Below, one piece after another: positions 1-11,167 of a DNA stretch of 64,000 bases. The position numbers and the translations under genes are program-made. The DNA lies in the NCBI GenBank assembly GCA_002077045.2, contig KZ111175.1, positions 228,379 through 292,378 on the forward strand, in the 5' to 3' direction. The number at the start of each line of letters is the position of its first letter. Position 1 is the stretch's first letter. The notes under the pieces were generated by a model. The model saw nothing but the letters and a program-made list of their open reading frames with translations. It did not search any database and was not told the origin of the DNA. The stretch is from Rachicladosporium sp. CCFEE 5018. Taxonomy: Eukaryota > Ascomycota > Dothideomycetes > Cladosporiales > Cladosporiaceae.

Positions 1-119
1 CAGACCCTAACCCTACGTCACTTTCACTTCACTTCGCTGTCTGACACGTGATCAAAGACAAGCTGCACATCATTTCGAGATCTGGCTTTGATCAACGCGG
101 AACCGAACGAGTCAACAAA

Positions 120-1121
120 ATGATCGAACGAGTAACCGAGCTCGACTCGGACGACGACGCTGCATCGTTCAAATCGATCGAAAACTCGGAAGATGAAGCC
201 TATCACTCCCCAGACGAGGAATCATCTGGAATCGCATCCCAGCCAACGCAACCACAGCCGAAACGAGAACGTCCTCCACGACTAGGCAAAGATGCCGAAC
301 CAGCAACCTCTCCGACCTCTGTCGAGCAATCTCAATCAGCAATACCACCACCTCCCGAACGTTTCCCCAAAGACGAAGAAGATGCCCTTCTCGCCCAATC
401 CAACGATCTGAAAGTTAAAGCCAACGCAATATTCGCCACTGGATCTTACGAGAATGCACTACAGCAGTACGACCAAGCTCTAGCATTATGTCCGAATTAC
501 TTAGACTACCCTCTCGCGATCCTGAGGTCAAACATCGCGGCCTGTAACCTTAGAATCAAGGATTGGGATGCGGCTGTCAAAGCCGCGAGTAAGGGACTAG
601 ATTGTCTGGAGAACCTGGAGCCGTTGCCGAAACCACCCGTGAAGCCGAAGACAGGCGACGACAAGACTGCGCCATTGCCAGAGGTGACAGAAGTGGAGGA
701 GGTTACGCCTGCGTTAGAGGCTAGACTCGCAGCTCTCACCCTCTCCGGCCAGACCCTAGACGCCGTAAAGAAACTCCAAACCAAGCTCCTCCTCCGCCGC
801 TCCACAGCCTCAACCCAACTCGCAACCTGGTCGTCCCTGCAATCCGCCTCCGAAGACCTCTCCCTGCTCCTCTCCCCCTCTCTCCGGCCCTCGCTCTCCC
901 CAACCGATGACCGCTCCGTCGTGACCAAGCTGCGAGAGCTAGGCCCAAGGCTGGATGATGCGAAGACGAGAGAGATGGCTGAGATGATGGGGAAGTTGAA
1001 GGGGTTGGGGAATAGTTTGCTCAAGCCATTTGGGCTTAGTACGAGTAATTTCCAGTTCGTTAAGGGGGAGGGTGGGGGGTATAGTATGAATTTCGAGCAG
1101 AATCCGAAGAAGGAGGAGTGA
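120..1121 (+). CDS. TTC1-like tetratricopeptide repeat protein
   Basis: This single-exon gene encodes 333 residues. The open frame runs upstream to 48, but that first codon is GTG; the first ATG is at 120 in a good context (CAAAATG). The N-terminal third is acidic and Pro/Ser-rich, and a TPR block follows at about residues 95-185 (AIFATGSYENALQQYDQAL, then SNIAACNLRIKDWDAAVKAA). The C-terminus carries the LGNSLLKPFGLSTSNFQ stretch and ends near GGYSMNFEQNP, which is characteristic of the TTC1 family. TTC1 proteins are TPR adaptors linked to Hsp70/Hsp90 and Ras/G-alpha signalling; that role is transferred from the family. It is convergent with the p23 gene, which is another Hsp90-associated factor, but this need not mean co-regulation. 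Confidence 0.85.
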   Translation: MIERVTELDSDDDAASFKSIENSEDEAYHSPDEESSGIASQPTQPQPKRERPPRLGKDAEPATSPTSVEQSQSAIPPPPERFPKDEEDALLAQSNDLKVKANAIFATGSYENALQQYDQALALCPNYLDYPLAILRSNIAACNLRIKDWDAAVKAASKGLDCLENLEPLPKPPVKPKTGDDKTAPLPEVTEVEEVTPALEARLAALTLSGQTLDAVKKLQTKLLLRRSTASTQLATWSSLQSASEDLSLLLSPSLRPSLSPTDDRSVVTKLRELGPRLDDAKTREMAEMMGKLKGLGNSLLKPFGLSTSNFQFVKGEGGGYSMNFEQNPKKEE

Positions 1122-1697
1122 ATGGAGATCTCAAGCAATTGGTGTGGTCCAAGAAGTCTTGTCTTTGCAGCTGAGGCAAAGCAGGTTACGGGTGTAGTTG
1201 GTACTTGTCCTATCAATCATTTATTGGGTGATGCATAGGCTGTGGCAACATCAGTGAGTACGTGAATGTCCGGTTTGCGCCAAGTCCACGCGCTGACGTC
1301 TGTCTCCAGGAGCACACAGGCAGCGTGGTATTCGTAGCTACATCTTCTTATTAGCGAGCGGGCTGTCACACCACTCGAAAGAGACTATAGGGGTGTGGGC
1401 TAATCGGCGCGGTAGTCATCTGTGGATGAGTCGGCGACCTCAGTAGCACGCACATTGACCATGGTAGCGAGTAACAATTGGCCTACACGCACATTTGGAG
1501 CTCAGCTTGTGCGATGAAGACCAGTGAGATGTGGAGCTGGATAGTCAATACGCCTTTGTGTATTGCAGCAGGGTATCGCGCTCATCATCTGACTATAGCA
1601 AAGCTAGCTGTCGTTGTATAGCGGCGTGTCGTCTCTCCGCGCTATTGCTCGCGCCTGATCATACCTCCAGCTGACGCCCCTCTCACTGGGTTGCAAT
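1122..1697. other. intergenic, convergent 3' ends
   Basis: This 576-base stretch lies between the convergent TPR and p23 genes. I see no open frame with coding character and no RNA gene. Confidence 0.6.
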
Positions 1698-2577
1698 CTA
1701 CTCTACCTCCTCGATCTTCGCCGTCCCCTTCGGCACCGCAGCCCCCGATGCACCAGCGCTAGCAGCAGCATCCTCACCCTTCCCGCCATCCTCCCCACCA
1801 GCGAGGTCCGGCATCTCGTCGTCTCCATCCTCCTCGTTATCATCCTCATCGTCATCACCACCCATGTCACCCATGTCACCCATGTCCCCGCCGCCCATGC
1901 CGCCGAGCTTGCTGAAGTCAATGCCGCCGAAGCCGCCGTCGCCTCCCATGCCGCCCATACCGCCCATGCCGCCTGGCATACCACCGGCGCCGCCTCCCAT
2001 GCCGCCCATGCGGGACATGTAGTCGTCGTCTTCGTTGACTTCGTTTTGCTCGTCCTCGTCGACCCACTGTGAACCTGTAAGTATACGCTGGCCCGACAGG
2101 TTGAGGAATTAGGATGATCCACCTTATCAAAGTCCGTCTTCAAGAAATGCACCTTCGCCTTATCCTTCAACAAACGCGGCCAGTACTCCTCCTCGAGGTC
2201 CTTCTTCTGCAGCACAAACTCCACCGCCCGCGCGGAATGGTGCGTCTTGCTCGCGCTGGGGTCGATCTCCTTGAAGAGCTGCAGCTCGACGTGGTAGTTT
2301 GCTTTCTTGCTCTGGCTGTAGCCGGTGAAGGTCAGGCTGTCGGCTTTGATATCGAGCTTGATGTCCGAGGGGGAGACGTCGGGCACCATGATGGCGAGGA
2401 AGATGTGGTTCTTTTCGGGCTCGGAGGTGGAGCTGCGTTGGGCCCATGTTACTGTTTGACTTATTAGTATATTGATATTGATATTGTTCGGGCAGGAGGG
2501 TGGAACCACATACCCTCTGGGGTGATGGTCGAGCTGCCCGCGAACTTGGCGTCGGTGGTATCCTTTGGTTGCTCCAT
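1698..2577 (-). CDS. wos2: p23/Wos2-type Hsp90 co-chaperone
   Basis: Three exons were read as complement(1698..2066, 2123..2451, 2514..2577), giving 253 residues. The introns start GTATGT and GTGGAT and end CAG. The N-terminus is MEQPKDTTDAKFAG, followed by a CS domain at about residues 22-125 (EVTWAQRSS, then KIDLDIKADSLTFTG-like strands, then EEYWPRLLKD and DFDKWVDEDEQ). The WPRL and DKW elements are typical of p23/Sba1. The C-terminal half is a Gly/Met repeat tail (GGMGGMGG) and then a Glu/Asp-rich segment ending KIEEVE. Known family members bind the ATP-bound Hsp90 dimer and slow its cycle. The short tail exon was placed from frame continuity; the second donor (GTGGAT) is weak but restores the conserved DKWVDED junction. 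Confidence 0.9.
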
Positions 2578-3035
2578 GATTGATGTGTTGTATGTGGTGT
2601 GCCGAGGGAGTGTTGGTGTAGTCGCGAGGCTGGAGGTATATGCAGCCCGTTTGTTAATTCGAACTGCTTCGAATGCAGTGGAAAATGCAGTCTTTCAGCC
2701 GCAATACTGCGAGGCGGTCAGTATCAGCTTTACAAGATGTGGGACCTTGTTGCTATAGGCAGAGCGCCTCATGCTTACCTATTTGCTTTGTGATTTAGCA
2801 GGATATGCTGCTTTAGTTGTGAAGTATAGCTCCAATTGAGGTCTGCCTTATGAAATTGCTCCCAGCAACCCCACGAAGCAAACAGACGTCACTGAGACGA
2901 GCCTCGCCAAGACATTGCTTGAGATGTAGCTCAGCGTACGCAACCCAGGCATCGACATTGACACACATGAGATGATCCTACGGCAAGACCTGACAGCCGC
3001 CTGATAAGGCGAGACACCCTACCGCAACGACAACA
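2578..3035. promoter_or_regulatory. divergent promoter, wos2 / vps24
   Basis: These 458 bases separate the start codons of two divergent genes. A TTCGAA-CTGC-TTCGAA double hexamer lies near 2658-2673 but does not have heat-shock element spacing. I see no other clear motif. Confidence 0.4.
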
Positions 3036-3768
3036 ATGACCGACTCCGTCCGCCGCTTCTTCTACGGCCCCTCACCAGAAGAACAGGTCAGTGATCCTCC
3101 CTCAAGCCTATAGTATACACTCTAACGACAGCACGCAGAAACGCAAATGCAACTCCCTCCTCCGCGCCAACACCCGCAAACTCGACCGCGACCTCCAAAA
3201 CCTCCACACCCTCGAGTCAAAGACAAAATCCTTCATCCTGCAAGCCTCCAGGCGCGCGCAAAAGAACCCCTCCCAAGCCAAGCAAGCCTCCGCTGAAACC
3301 AGAATCTTCGCCCGCGAGTTGATACGAGTGCGGAAACAGGAGTCCCGACTTGCGACTAGCAAGGCGACGCTGCAGAGTGTGGGAATGCAGGTTAATGAGG
3401 CGTTTGCGATGAAGAAGATTGAGGGGAGTATCAAGAACAGCACCGGCATAATGAAAGACGTCAACACTCTCGTCAAACTCCCTGAACTGACCGGCACGAT
3501 GAGGGAGCTGAGCATGGAGTTAGTGAAGAGCGGGATTATCGAGGAGATGGTGGAGGATTCGCTACCGAGTGGGGAGTTGCTTGAGGGCGAGGATGAGGAG
3601 GCTGAGGAGGAGGTTGATAAGGTGCTGGGAGAGGTGTTGAAGGATCGGATTAAGGCGCCTGCTGTGCCGAGTTTGCCTAGTGAGGCTGTGGCTGCGGAGG
3701 AGGAGGAGGAGGATCCGGAGGAAATGTTGGCGCAGATGCGGGGGAGGTTGGAGGCGTTGAAGAGCTGA
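3036..3768 (+). CDS. vps24: ESCRT-III subunit Vps24 (CHMP3)
   Basis: Two exons (3036..3086 and 3139..3768) give 226 residues. The first exon encodes MTDSVRRFFYGPSPEEQ, and the intron runs GTCAGT..CGCAG. The body is the Snf7-type helical core: a basic helix 1 (KRKCNSLLRANTRKLDRDL), a long alpha-2 rich in Arg/Lys/Gln, and an acidic C-terminus (EEEVDKVLGEVL) ending in a MIT-interacting motif (PEEMLAQMRGRLEALKS). Length fits Vps24 proteins. In ESCRT-III it assembles with Vps2 on Snf7 filaments at endosomes and recruits Vps4. The ATG at 3036 is chosen because upstream sequence lacks an in-frame Met and the N-terminal peptide is family-like. Confidence 0.93.
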
Positions 3769-5476
3769 GAGGGGGTTGGATTATGGGCATGGAGGTGCAA
3801 TAGCGAGGCGTTCTGGTGTACGGATGGGTTTGGAAAATATATGGGTCTATACACATGCATCTGTGTCTTGAAAGATCCTCACAAACCCGTGACCTCAAGC
3901 GTTTATCACAGCGCCCACATGCTTGCGCCTCGACTCCAGCTTGCCACGAATTCCCAGATTCCATGTTGTCCACTCGAGTGACCAACATCGAACCCTCGAC
4001 ACCGACGCCGCTCAGCTCAGCCGCCGCTGTCCCTGAACCATCGTGCACCAGCGTCCATATGCTCATAACGTCGTCCCCCCAACCCTCTACCCTCCTCTCC
4101 TCGGCCGGAATCCTCAGACCTTGCCCCAGTCCGACCTTCTGGATGTGAAATGGTCGCTATACCAAGCGCGGATATCCCGCCATCGCCAGGACGCGGGAAG
4201 CATGTGGCCTTCTGATATGCGGGGCATGATGGCGTGAACAGCAAAAGCTAGGTCATGTGACGTGCAGTGAGAGCGAAGATATCGCAGTGGTTGGTGGTGC
4301 GTTCGACGCTGAGCTTGTGCTAAGAGCGCGTGCAGATCTGACTTGCTCGGGGTTTTGAGGCTTTGAGTTGGTGTGTGGCTGGGGGTTGACGGTGTCTTGG
4401 TGCTGGTGTCTGCGCCGCGGGTCCGAAACTGGGGGTGTACGGTTGAAGTCGCAGGTCATGGGTCTAAGCTGGTCCGATTCCGCGCGGTGTGTGGTTTTGT
4501 GGTGACAGAGAAAGAGAGATCACTGACATTGGTTTACCTACCGTGCATGCTTCTCCCGCGTTTCGCGATATGTGCGGCAGTGATACCCCTGGAGCTTATG
4601 TGTGATAAGGTGAGAGAGCCAGAAGTGTAGTGCTCACCACCAACGATCTCGGTTGACGAGATGTTGGCTGCGGGAGGCGTGTTTCAAGTTTCTGACCCTG
4701 TCGAGGGCGGGAAACGGTTTGGGGCTGCTCCAGGTCAGATCTGTCTCTGATCCCTCTCACTAGCATCCGACCGGCCACCTGCTATCGTGCTGGAGTGCGA
4801 TACTCATGCTCCAGCACGGGTACAAGCGTATGTGGGGGTTTATCTGTTCTATGAGATGAGCAATGACGGCCTGGCAGTGAGAGTTCACCGGAGTTGCTTC
4901 CAGCCGTTGCTGATGATCCTTCGTCGGTGCCAAGCTTCGCCGACATGTTAATCAAAGGGATGGCAGATTAGCAATGTCAGCCGCTGTGAAGAGGGCATCT
5001 CAACCGACACCAACGATATCGCATTCATCGGCAGGAGTACGTGGGACGAAGTTGCAACCCGACAACCTGCTATGCCACCTTACCATCGTTCCACCAAAGT
5101 GTCATGCTCACTCGTATCGAAACAGCGGAATCAAGATCGTCATCAAGAATCCATTGACACGCCAAGTCCATCTATTCCGAGCTTTCTCGATTCCGCTTTC
5201 AGCCACTCTGCCAGGGACACGACAGGGATGAGCTGCGATCTTGCGGAGCAGATCGCGGGTCTCCAACGGCGCACATCACCTCACTCCAACCACCGACACG
5301 CCGACTTGCTAGCCCGTCTACCCAGATGATGGCACGGCACACAAGGCTGATCGCCCTCCGCTCTGTGACGCGCTCCACACCACTGTCGCGGCTTCGTTTC
5401 CAGACCTCACCTTGTAATTCTCTTCGTTCGTGAATGTGTCGTTCGTGAGCCTTGGCGACGTCCGCATCGCCTAGCT
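3769..5476. other. long intergenic stretch without supported genes
   Basis: About 1.7 kb lies between vps24 and the DUF3112 gene. Several short open frames occur (for example near 3816-4148, 4373-4630 and 4974-5231), but their amino-acid make-up is not protein-like and no splice extension was found. The last few hundred bases are presumably promoter for the downstream gene. Confidence 0.5.
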
Positions 5477-6894
5477 ATGTCGGACTTGACTGATATCCCT
5501 GGTGGTCAGGTACGTGGGAGCTCAGCTTTGCCATTTGGAAGAACGGCCATTGACGTGAAGGACAGCCTTTGGCACCACCCTATCGACCGACATCACAGGC
5601 TTTGGGACAGGTCCCGGAGAAGATCCCCGACATACCCATCAATGCGGTCTTCCTCCTTCTCTTCATTCTGGCTGGCGCCGGGCACATGTTTCTGCTCAAG
5701 TACAACGGCAAACATGGCAAGAAATTCGGCATCAGCGGCGCTTGTTTCGGTTTCTCAGTCACGCGAGTACTGGCAACGACACTTCGAATCGCGTGGGCGT
5801 GCCACCCTCAGAGCATTCGCGTGGCGATGGCAGCCATGATCTTCGTCTACGCTGGAGTGGTCATCCTGTTCATCTCCAACCTGTTCTTCACGCAGCGCAT
5901 TATCCGCGCCCAACACCCTCACTTCGGCTGGACGAAACCGTTCAGCGTCATACTACCGGTCTTGTTTGCGGTGGTAGTGCTTACAATCCTCGCCCTGATC
6001 GTAGCAGTAATCCTAGGCTTCTACTCATTGGACGAAAAGATTCACGTCGCAGTGCGCGACATTCAAGTCTACGGCGCAACCTTCTACGCGATTGTAGCCT
6101 TCCTCCCTATACCCGCCCTAGCTATCTCGACGGCAATCCGCGCCCACCCAAAGATCAAGCACACCCAAACAGTCGACAAATTCGGCCAGGGCTCCCTCCG
6201 CGCAAAAATAATGATTGTAATGATTTCAGCCTTCTTCCTCACCCTAGGCGCCTCTTACCGCGCTGGCACCACCTGGCTCCCCCCAACGCCGCTTTACTCC
6301 GGCGGACTGCCCGCAAGACCAGTCCCAGGCCCTTGGTACTTCTCCCGCGGCGCCTTCTACGCCTTCAACTTCACGATCGAAATCGGCGTCTCGCTCATTT
6401 GGCTCGCGACCCGCATAGACAAACGCTTCATCATCCCCGACGGCGCCAAGGGGCCATTCTCGTACGGCGGCGGGTTTGTGTTTGCAGGCGAGCCAGGAAA
6501 CGAAAAGAACCGCAACCTCGGAAACCGCGACTCCCTCCGCCATCTTACAGGCAGCACAGCAAGCGGCTGGGGCACAGCGCGGAACTCACGCGTGTCCTGG
6601 GGCGGGTCACGCACGTCACTGGCACACTCCAGCCGTGTGTCATGGGGCGGCGTATCCCGCGAAAACGTCGCCATGGCGTTGGGCGAGGATGGCATTCAGA
6701 TTGAGCCATACCCGGCGTTCGAGGAAAGGAATAGCAGTGATCCTGTGGGCGGGGATATGGGGATTGAGGGTGTCGAGGCGGAGATGGGCTGGGATCCAAA
6801 GAGTGGGAAGTGGGCGTTACGGCCTGTTAGCAGGTTTACGGATAATTATAGTCCTGTGGGGACGAGGGCGAATTCGAGGACGGAGACAGCATAG
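5477..6894 (+). CDS. DUF3112-type multi-pass membrane protein
   Basis: Two exons (5477..5509 and 5566..6894) give 453 residues; the intron is GTACGT..GGACAG. The ATG at 5477 opens MSDLTDIPGGQ and splices in frame to PLAPPYRP. About seven hydrophobic segments follow: near residues 32-52 (INAVFLLLFILAGAGHMFL), 70-90, 104-124 (MIFVYAGVVILFISNLFF), 143-170, 182-205, 228-245 and 280-300. The C-terminal 150 residues are hydrophilic, Ser/Gly/Arg-rich and probably cytosolic. The pattern matches the fungal DUF3112 family of unknown function. A receptor-like topology is possible, but nothing in the sequence gives a ligand or a coupling motif. Confidence 0.8.
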
Positions 6895-7348
6895 TCGTGG
6901 AAAAGAGGGGATATTTTCGTATGTCAAATCAGGGTGTACAAATGTCACGACGGGATGCGATGGTGTTTGGCGTTTAAGACGGAAAGAGACAGATAATGTA
7001 TCTGAATGAACGAATACTTCACACAGCCGGTGAAAACCAATCTCCACCGTTTCGACGTTAATACATCTTATAGATTCGAAGAGAGGCCTTTCTCAATTTC
7101 GTGCCTTGGTTAAGGTCTTTACACTGCGGTATAACATCCAAGTCCGCAGATCTTTGAAAAGCGCATCTACATGCAAGAAGGCACATGTTGTGCAATCGTA
7201 CCTGCAGCCTGGCAACCGGTGTCGACGCTCATTCGCTGGGCTTCATGCATCAGGCTGCGCCGCACCATCCATTCTCTCTATTGCAACTGCCAAATACCTA
7301 CCTTTTGCACGGAGATGACATCGGACCGTATCCGAGGCTAGGTATGAG
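6895..7348. other. intergenic upstream of HET gene
   Basis: This 454-base gap separates two same-strand genes. No coding signal or clear motif was seen. Confidence 0.5.
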
Positions 7349-10018
7349 ATGAAATCGCCACTCTCCAAAGAACTCAAGAACGACACCTCAGAGGATTTAG
7401 TGGAAGTGGATCATACCATCGTAGCTCAACATGTCTCATCTGAATCAGTGCGGCTGTCTCGACAGTCTGCGTCAAGTACGACCTCCACCAATCTCGACCC
7501 CTCTGATAGGACGATCGAAGCGCCGCCTACAAGGCGAATCGTTCTGTACGAGCTGGAAGAGGGCGAAGATCCGTATGCAATCGAAGATGGACTAGCAGTC
7601 CGCCGAGGCTTCATTTCTGCAGCCGACGAGATAGATTTCATGGAACGCAACCTATCCTATGGGACTACGCGGTCTTTCCAGGCAAGAAACTCTTACACCC
7701 GACGTCCGCCTACAGAAGCCTGGATAGGACTGTCTCGGCAGCGGTTTGGACACCATTGCGGGGACTTGGAATGTAGTCGCTGTGGCACCCCTCTGAACTT
7801 GTCCGCGGATGCGTCAGATATCCCTCCATCAAGGCCGTCCGTCGCTCACACCGAAGCAACGTCTCGTCTGTGTGGAGTCTGCAGACATATCAATTTCGAA
7901 TCCCTACTCAGCGGTGTCGTGTCCGACCGCGAGATCACCCTTGGGTATTTGAGCGGAGTTGTTAACAGGCATTCCTGCGCCTTTTGCCGTTTGGTCACGG
8001 CGTCGATCGAGCTGGCTTTCGCTGACCGCGGTCTGCCGTTCCGAGACGTCAAAGGCCGGCCGACTGAGATTGGCATCGCGACGCGGGCCAAGGTTGACGA
8101 GCTGAATGTCCAGGATCTAGAGATTGTCTTACATCCGTGGGAACGAGCGCGCTACAGTGCGATATTGATACACAGGCTGAAAGACCAGAGAGATGCACTA
8201 CCCTTCTGCGGTCGACATGTCGATCCTCACATGATCGACTTCGCAATTGTGAAAGCTTGGCTTGACTCGTGTGAGCATAATGTGGCCGGCACTGGCCACG
8301 ATGTTGTGGAGCCTCCAGTCACACATGACTTCGCCCCGTCACGACTCATAGACATTGAGAGATACTGCGTCGTACGTTCCGCGCGGCGTAATTACCGCTA
8401 CATCGCACTGAGCTACGTCTGGGGTGGCCCACAATCCTTGAGGCTCTTGCTCGGTAACGAGAGCCGGCTGATGGCGCCAAATGGACTGCTCGCCTCCGGT
8501 CGAGATCTACCGCAGACCATCCACGATGCGATAGAAGCGACGAGAAAGCTCGGGGAGCGCTATCTCTGGATAGATGCTCTTTGCATAATTCAGGATGACC
8601 GGGAGTTCAAACAAGCAGAGCTCTTGCTGATGGGTAGAATCTATGCTAGGGCACTCCTAACCATCGTGGCAGCTTATGGTCGTGACGTACATGCTGGGCT
8701 TCCCGGCGTTTCTGTGGTGCAACGATCCGCCCCGCAGCATGTTGAGTATATCCACGATATGGGACTGACAAACAGGCTACCGACCCTTTCGGCGACCGTC
8801 GATCAGTCTGTATGGAACTCCCGTGCTTGGACGTTTCAGGAGCGAGTCCTTGCCAAACGCAAACTGTACATAACCAAGCATCAGGCCATGTTCATATGCC
8901 CGCATACTGAAGTCGAGCTCCGTGAGGATGTGTACGGGTCTGCCATTCGCCCATCCGAGACGAGCAACAGGTCACGTAGAGAAGCCGGACTTCACAAGTA
9001 TCGGTTGGTGCCTTATAATCCGGACGGTTCTGTTCCCCCGAGCGTGAACACGGCAATTTACAGCTCCATCGTACAGCAATTCTGTAGGAGGCAGACATCA
9101 TTCCCTGCAGAGTTGCTCAATATATTCGCAGGAATCACAGATTATCTCGCACCTTACTTCCGGAGTACTTTCATTATGGGACTGCCCGTGAGTGAACTGG
9201 ACACGCAATTGCTATGGCGGCATTTCGGCCCCATCATTCGTCGAGTGAGTCGTGATACCGGACGCAGCCTCTTTCCCTCATGGTCATGGGCAGGATGGAC
9301 TGGCGCACGCGCCGGCTACATCGCGAACGCCCGCGGCTCCTCCGCCCTCGAGCTTCATGAATCCGATTCTGACTCCTGGTTGACGATGGACGAGATTCGT
9401 GGCAACGACGCTGATATTGCTTGGAGGCTGCACGACTTCTACAGAGGCAGCTTCTGGCGGAGAGAAGACGAGACCGCAAATTACTACGCACATCCGATCG
9501 CAACAAGCGAAAGCCACGCAGCATTCCGGCCAACGCTGCTTTCGAATAATCTCGGGATCAGTGAGATTTTACCCCTTCGCTCTGAGGTCATCAAAGTCAA
9601 TGTCACGGGCGCTACAAACCCTGATGCGGATCGTATCCCTGCTCTTTCAACCTGCCACGACTCGGTATCTTATCAGCGTGCGCTATCGCTCTTCAACGCC
9701 AAAGACGTACTCGTCGGCACGGCTTTCATCCCCTTGAGTGTGTCCAAGACACTCGAGCCCGGGTCATACGACTTTGTCAAGATCGCCACTGTTGCAACCG
9801 GGCCCGACTTCATTGATAGAGTCGACGAGTACATGGACTTCCTACTATGCTATGCCTGCGATATTTATGGCGTCTCGAAGGCCGATAGTCAGGACCGGAT
9901 AGATGGGCTTCTCTTACGCACCGAGGACGGCATCTCGTACCGCCTGGGCGTAGCGGTATGTCATGTGGCTGCATTCGAATCTGCTCACCCGACACGTACT
10001 GTCGTACATCTGGGGTGA
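7349..10018 (+). CDS. HET-domain heterokaryon-incompatibility-type protein
   Basis: One open frame of 889 residues begins at ATG 7349. A Cys-pair region at about residues 173-213 (CGVCRHINFESLL, then CAFCRLV) is typical of the N-terminal part of many HET proteins. The HET core follows: RYIALSYVWGG near 350, then YLWIDALCIIQDD near 406 with a MGRIYARALLTIVAA helix, and NSRAWTFQERVLAKR near 490. A WSWAGWTGAR segment occurs near 640. HET proteins mediate non-self recognition and programmed cell death after cell fusion, but most family members have no tested role. No NACHT, patatin or repeat domain is seen. No intron is required. Confidence 0.88.
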   Translation: MKSPLSKELKNDTSEDLVEVDHTIVAQHVSSESVRLSRQSASSTTSTNLDPSDRTIEAPPTRRIVLYELEEGEDPYAIEDGLAVRRGFISAADEIDFMERNLSYGTTRSFQARNSYTRRPPTEAWIGLSRQRFGHHCGDLECSRCGTPLNLSADASDIPPSRPSVAHTEATSRLCGVCRHINFESLLSGVVSDREITLGYLSGVVNRHSCAFCRLVTASIELAFADRGLPFRDVKGRPTEIGIATRAKVDELNVQDLEIVLHPWERARYSAILIHRLKDQRDALPFCGRHVDPHMIDFAIVKAWLDSCEHNVAGTGHDVVEPPVTHDFAPSRLIDIERYCVVRSARRNYRYIALSYVWGGPQSLRLLLGNESRLMAPNGLLASGRDLPQTIHDAIEATRKLGERYLWIDALCIIQDDREFKQAELLLMGRIYARALLTIVAAYGRDVHAGLPGVSVVQRSAPQHVEYIHDMGLTNRLPTLSATVDQSVWNSRAWTFQERVLAKRKLYITKHQAMFICPHTEVELREDVYGSAIRPSETSNRSRREAGLHKYRLVPYNPDGSVPPSVNTAIYSSIVQQFCRRQTSFPAELLNIFAGITDYLAPYFRSTFIMGLPVSELDTQLLWRHFGPIIRRVSRDTGRSLFPSWSWAGWTGARAGYIANARGSSALELHESDSDSWLTMDEIRGNDADIAWRLHDFYRGSFWRREDETANYYAHPIATSESHAAFRPTLLSNNLGISEILPLRSEVIKVNVTGATNPDADRIPALSTCHDSVSYQRALSLFNAKDVLVGTAFIPLSVSKTLEPGSYDFVKIATVATGPDFIDRVDEYMDFLLCYACDIYGVSKADSQDRIDGLLLRTEDGISYRLGVAVCHVAAFESAHPTRTVVHLG

Positions 10019-11167
10019 GCATTCATCTGAATATGTCTCTCTGCCACTAGGACTCCATGACACAACCGAGTACAAGTCGTATCACATGATCGTTACATCT
10101 GCAGGCGTACCACTCCGTGATGCTACAGAATGAGGAAATTCATCGACCACATGCAACGCATTGGGGCAGCGACGTTCGCCACAGTGACGTGAACGATATG
10201 GTGAGGCGCTTAACATAAGCAAGGCACGTTCGACGCTGAGCTCATCGTTCGCATGACAGCAGCACCAGGTGAGCGACAGACCGCACTTGGCTTTGACTTC
10301 TGCCTGGAGCTTGCAGCTTCTGCACACTGGTTCATGTCCCAACCTGCCCTCAATCGGTCTGTCGCACGTCGTTCGTGATTACACATCCGAAAGCAGTGCC
10401 ATGCCACCAACTTCCCTATGACATCGATGAGGACGGACTAGGGCATCGAGCGAGTGCTGTTAGCGGTCTCTTTTGCGAACCTTGCCCCGTGGATTTGGTG
10501 CGGTCGGCGCCCTGCCACCTCCGTGTTGGTTCCATTGGATCTGCCACGTGGTAGTCAGTTTTCTAGCAAGACTTCGTCACGTCGCGGTATTCAGAACGCT
10601 GCTCACTGCGGAAGGGCATGCAAAGATATAGCCCGATGCCAAAGCAAGACCACGCGCACGAGCACCTTGTATCCCCAACACAAATGCGGCCAGACTCATC
10701 GTTCGTCAAGTCTCTTCAAGAAAGGTCGAAGGCCTGGTAGAGCGTCGCCGAGCTGAGTCAGCCGTACAAGAGTGCAGCAAGCCGCCGAGAACTCCTGTGC
10801 GACCATCTATAGACCGCACACACGTATGCGTGGGCATGCGGCGTCCATCAGACACATCTCAGCAGTCGCACGTCTGCGCGAGCAGCAGGGAGTGGCGAGT
10901 AAGCAGTCAGCCGATGCAGGAAGGCACATCTCAATGGTCATGCTGATGGTCCATCATGTTCACCGCCAGAGAGCCTATCTACACCTTGTTGAAAGCAGTG
11001 GCCTCCGTTGCTCCATGCTACCTTGGTAGTTCTCAACCCAGGCGCCGAGATGCCATGCATAGCTATCAGTCTGATTCCTCTACCGAACGCCAGATCGACT
11101 CTCATGCCCTCATGCTATCCGCACCGCACTCACTGTCGTGCCAGACCTACTGACTGCTTCAAGGTCC
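10019..11167. other. intergenic between HET gene and uba1 3' end
   Basis: About 1.15 kb contains only short open frames with shadow-like composition. I found no RNA gene or repeat. Confidence 0.5.

Noticed and set aside
4..16. CCCTAACCCTA at the very start, like a telomere repeat
   Set aside because: Only two units, and a complete gene begins about 100 bases later. It is more likely a chance or telobox-like promoter motif than a chromosome end.
48..119. N-terminal extension of the TPR gene
   Set aside because: The frame is open but begins with GTG; the first ATG is at 120.
2925..2950. TAGCTCAGCG resembling a tRNA A box near the wos2/vps24 promoter
   Set aside because: No B box follows at the right distance and no cloverleaf is possible.
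4974..5329. Overlapping plus-strand frames before the DUF3112 gene
   Set aside because: Codon composition is not protein-like, and they lie in the probable promoter of the next gene.
4297..10245. A shared 16-base string (CGTTCGACGCTGAGCT-like) near 4300 and 10230
   Set aside because: One or two matches of this length are expected by chance in 64 kb, and the flanks do not align.
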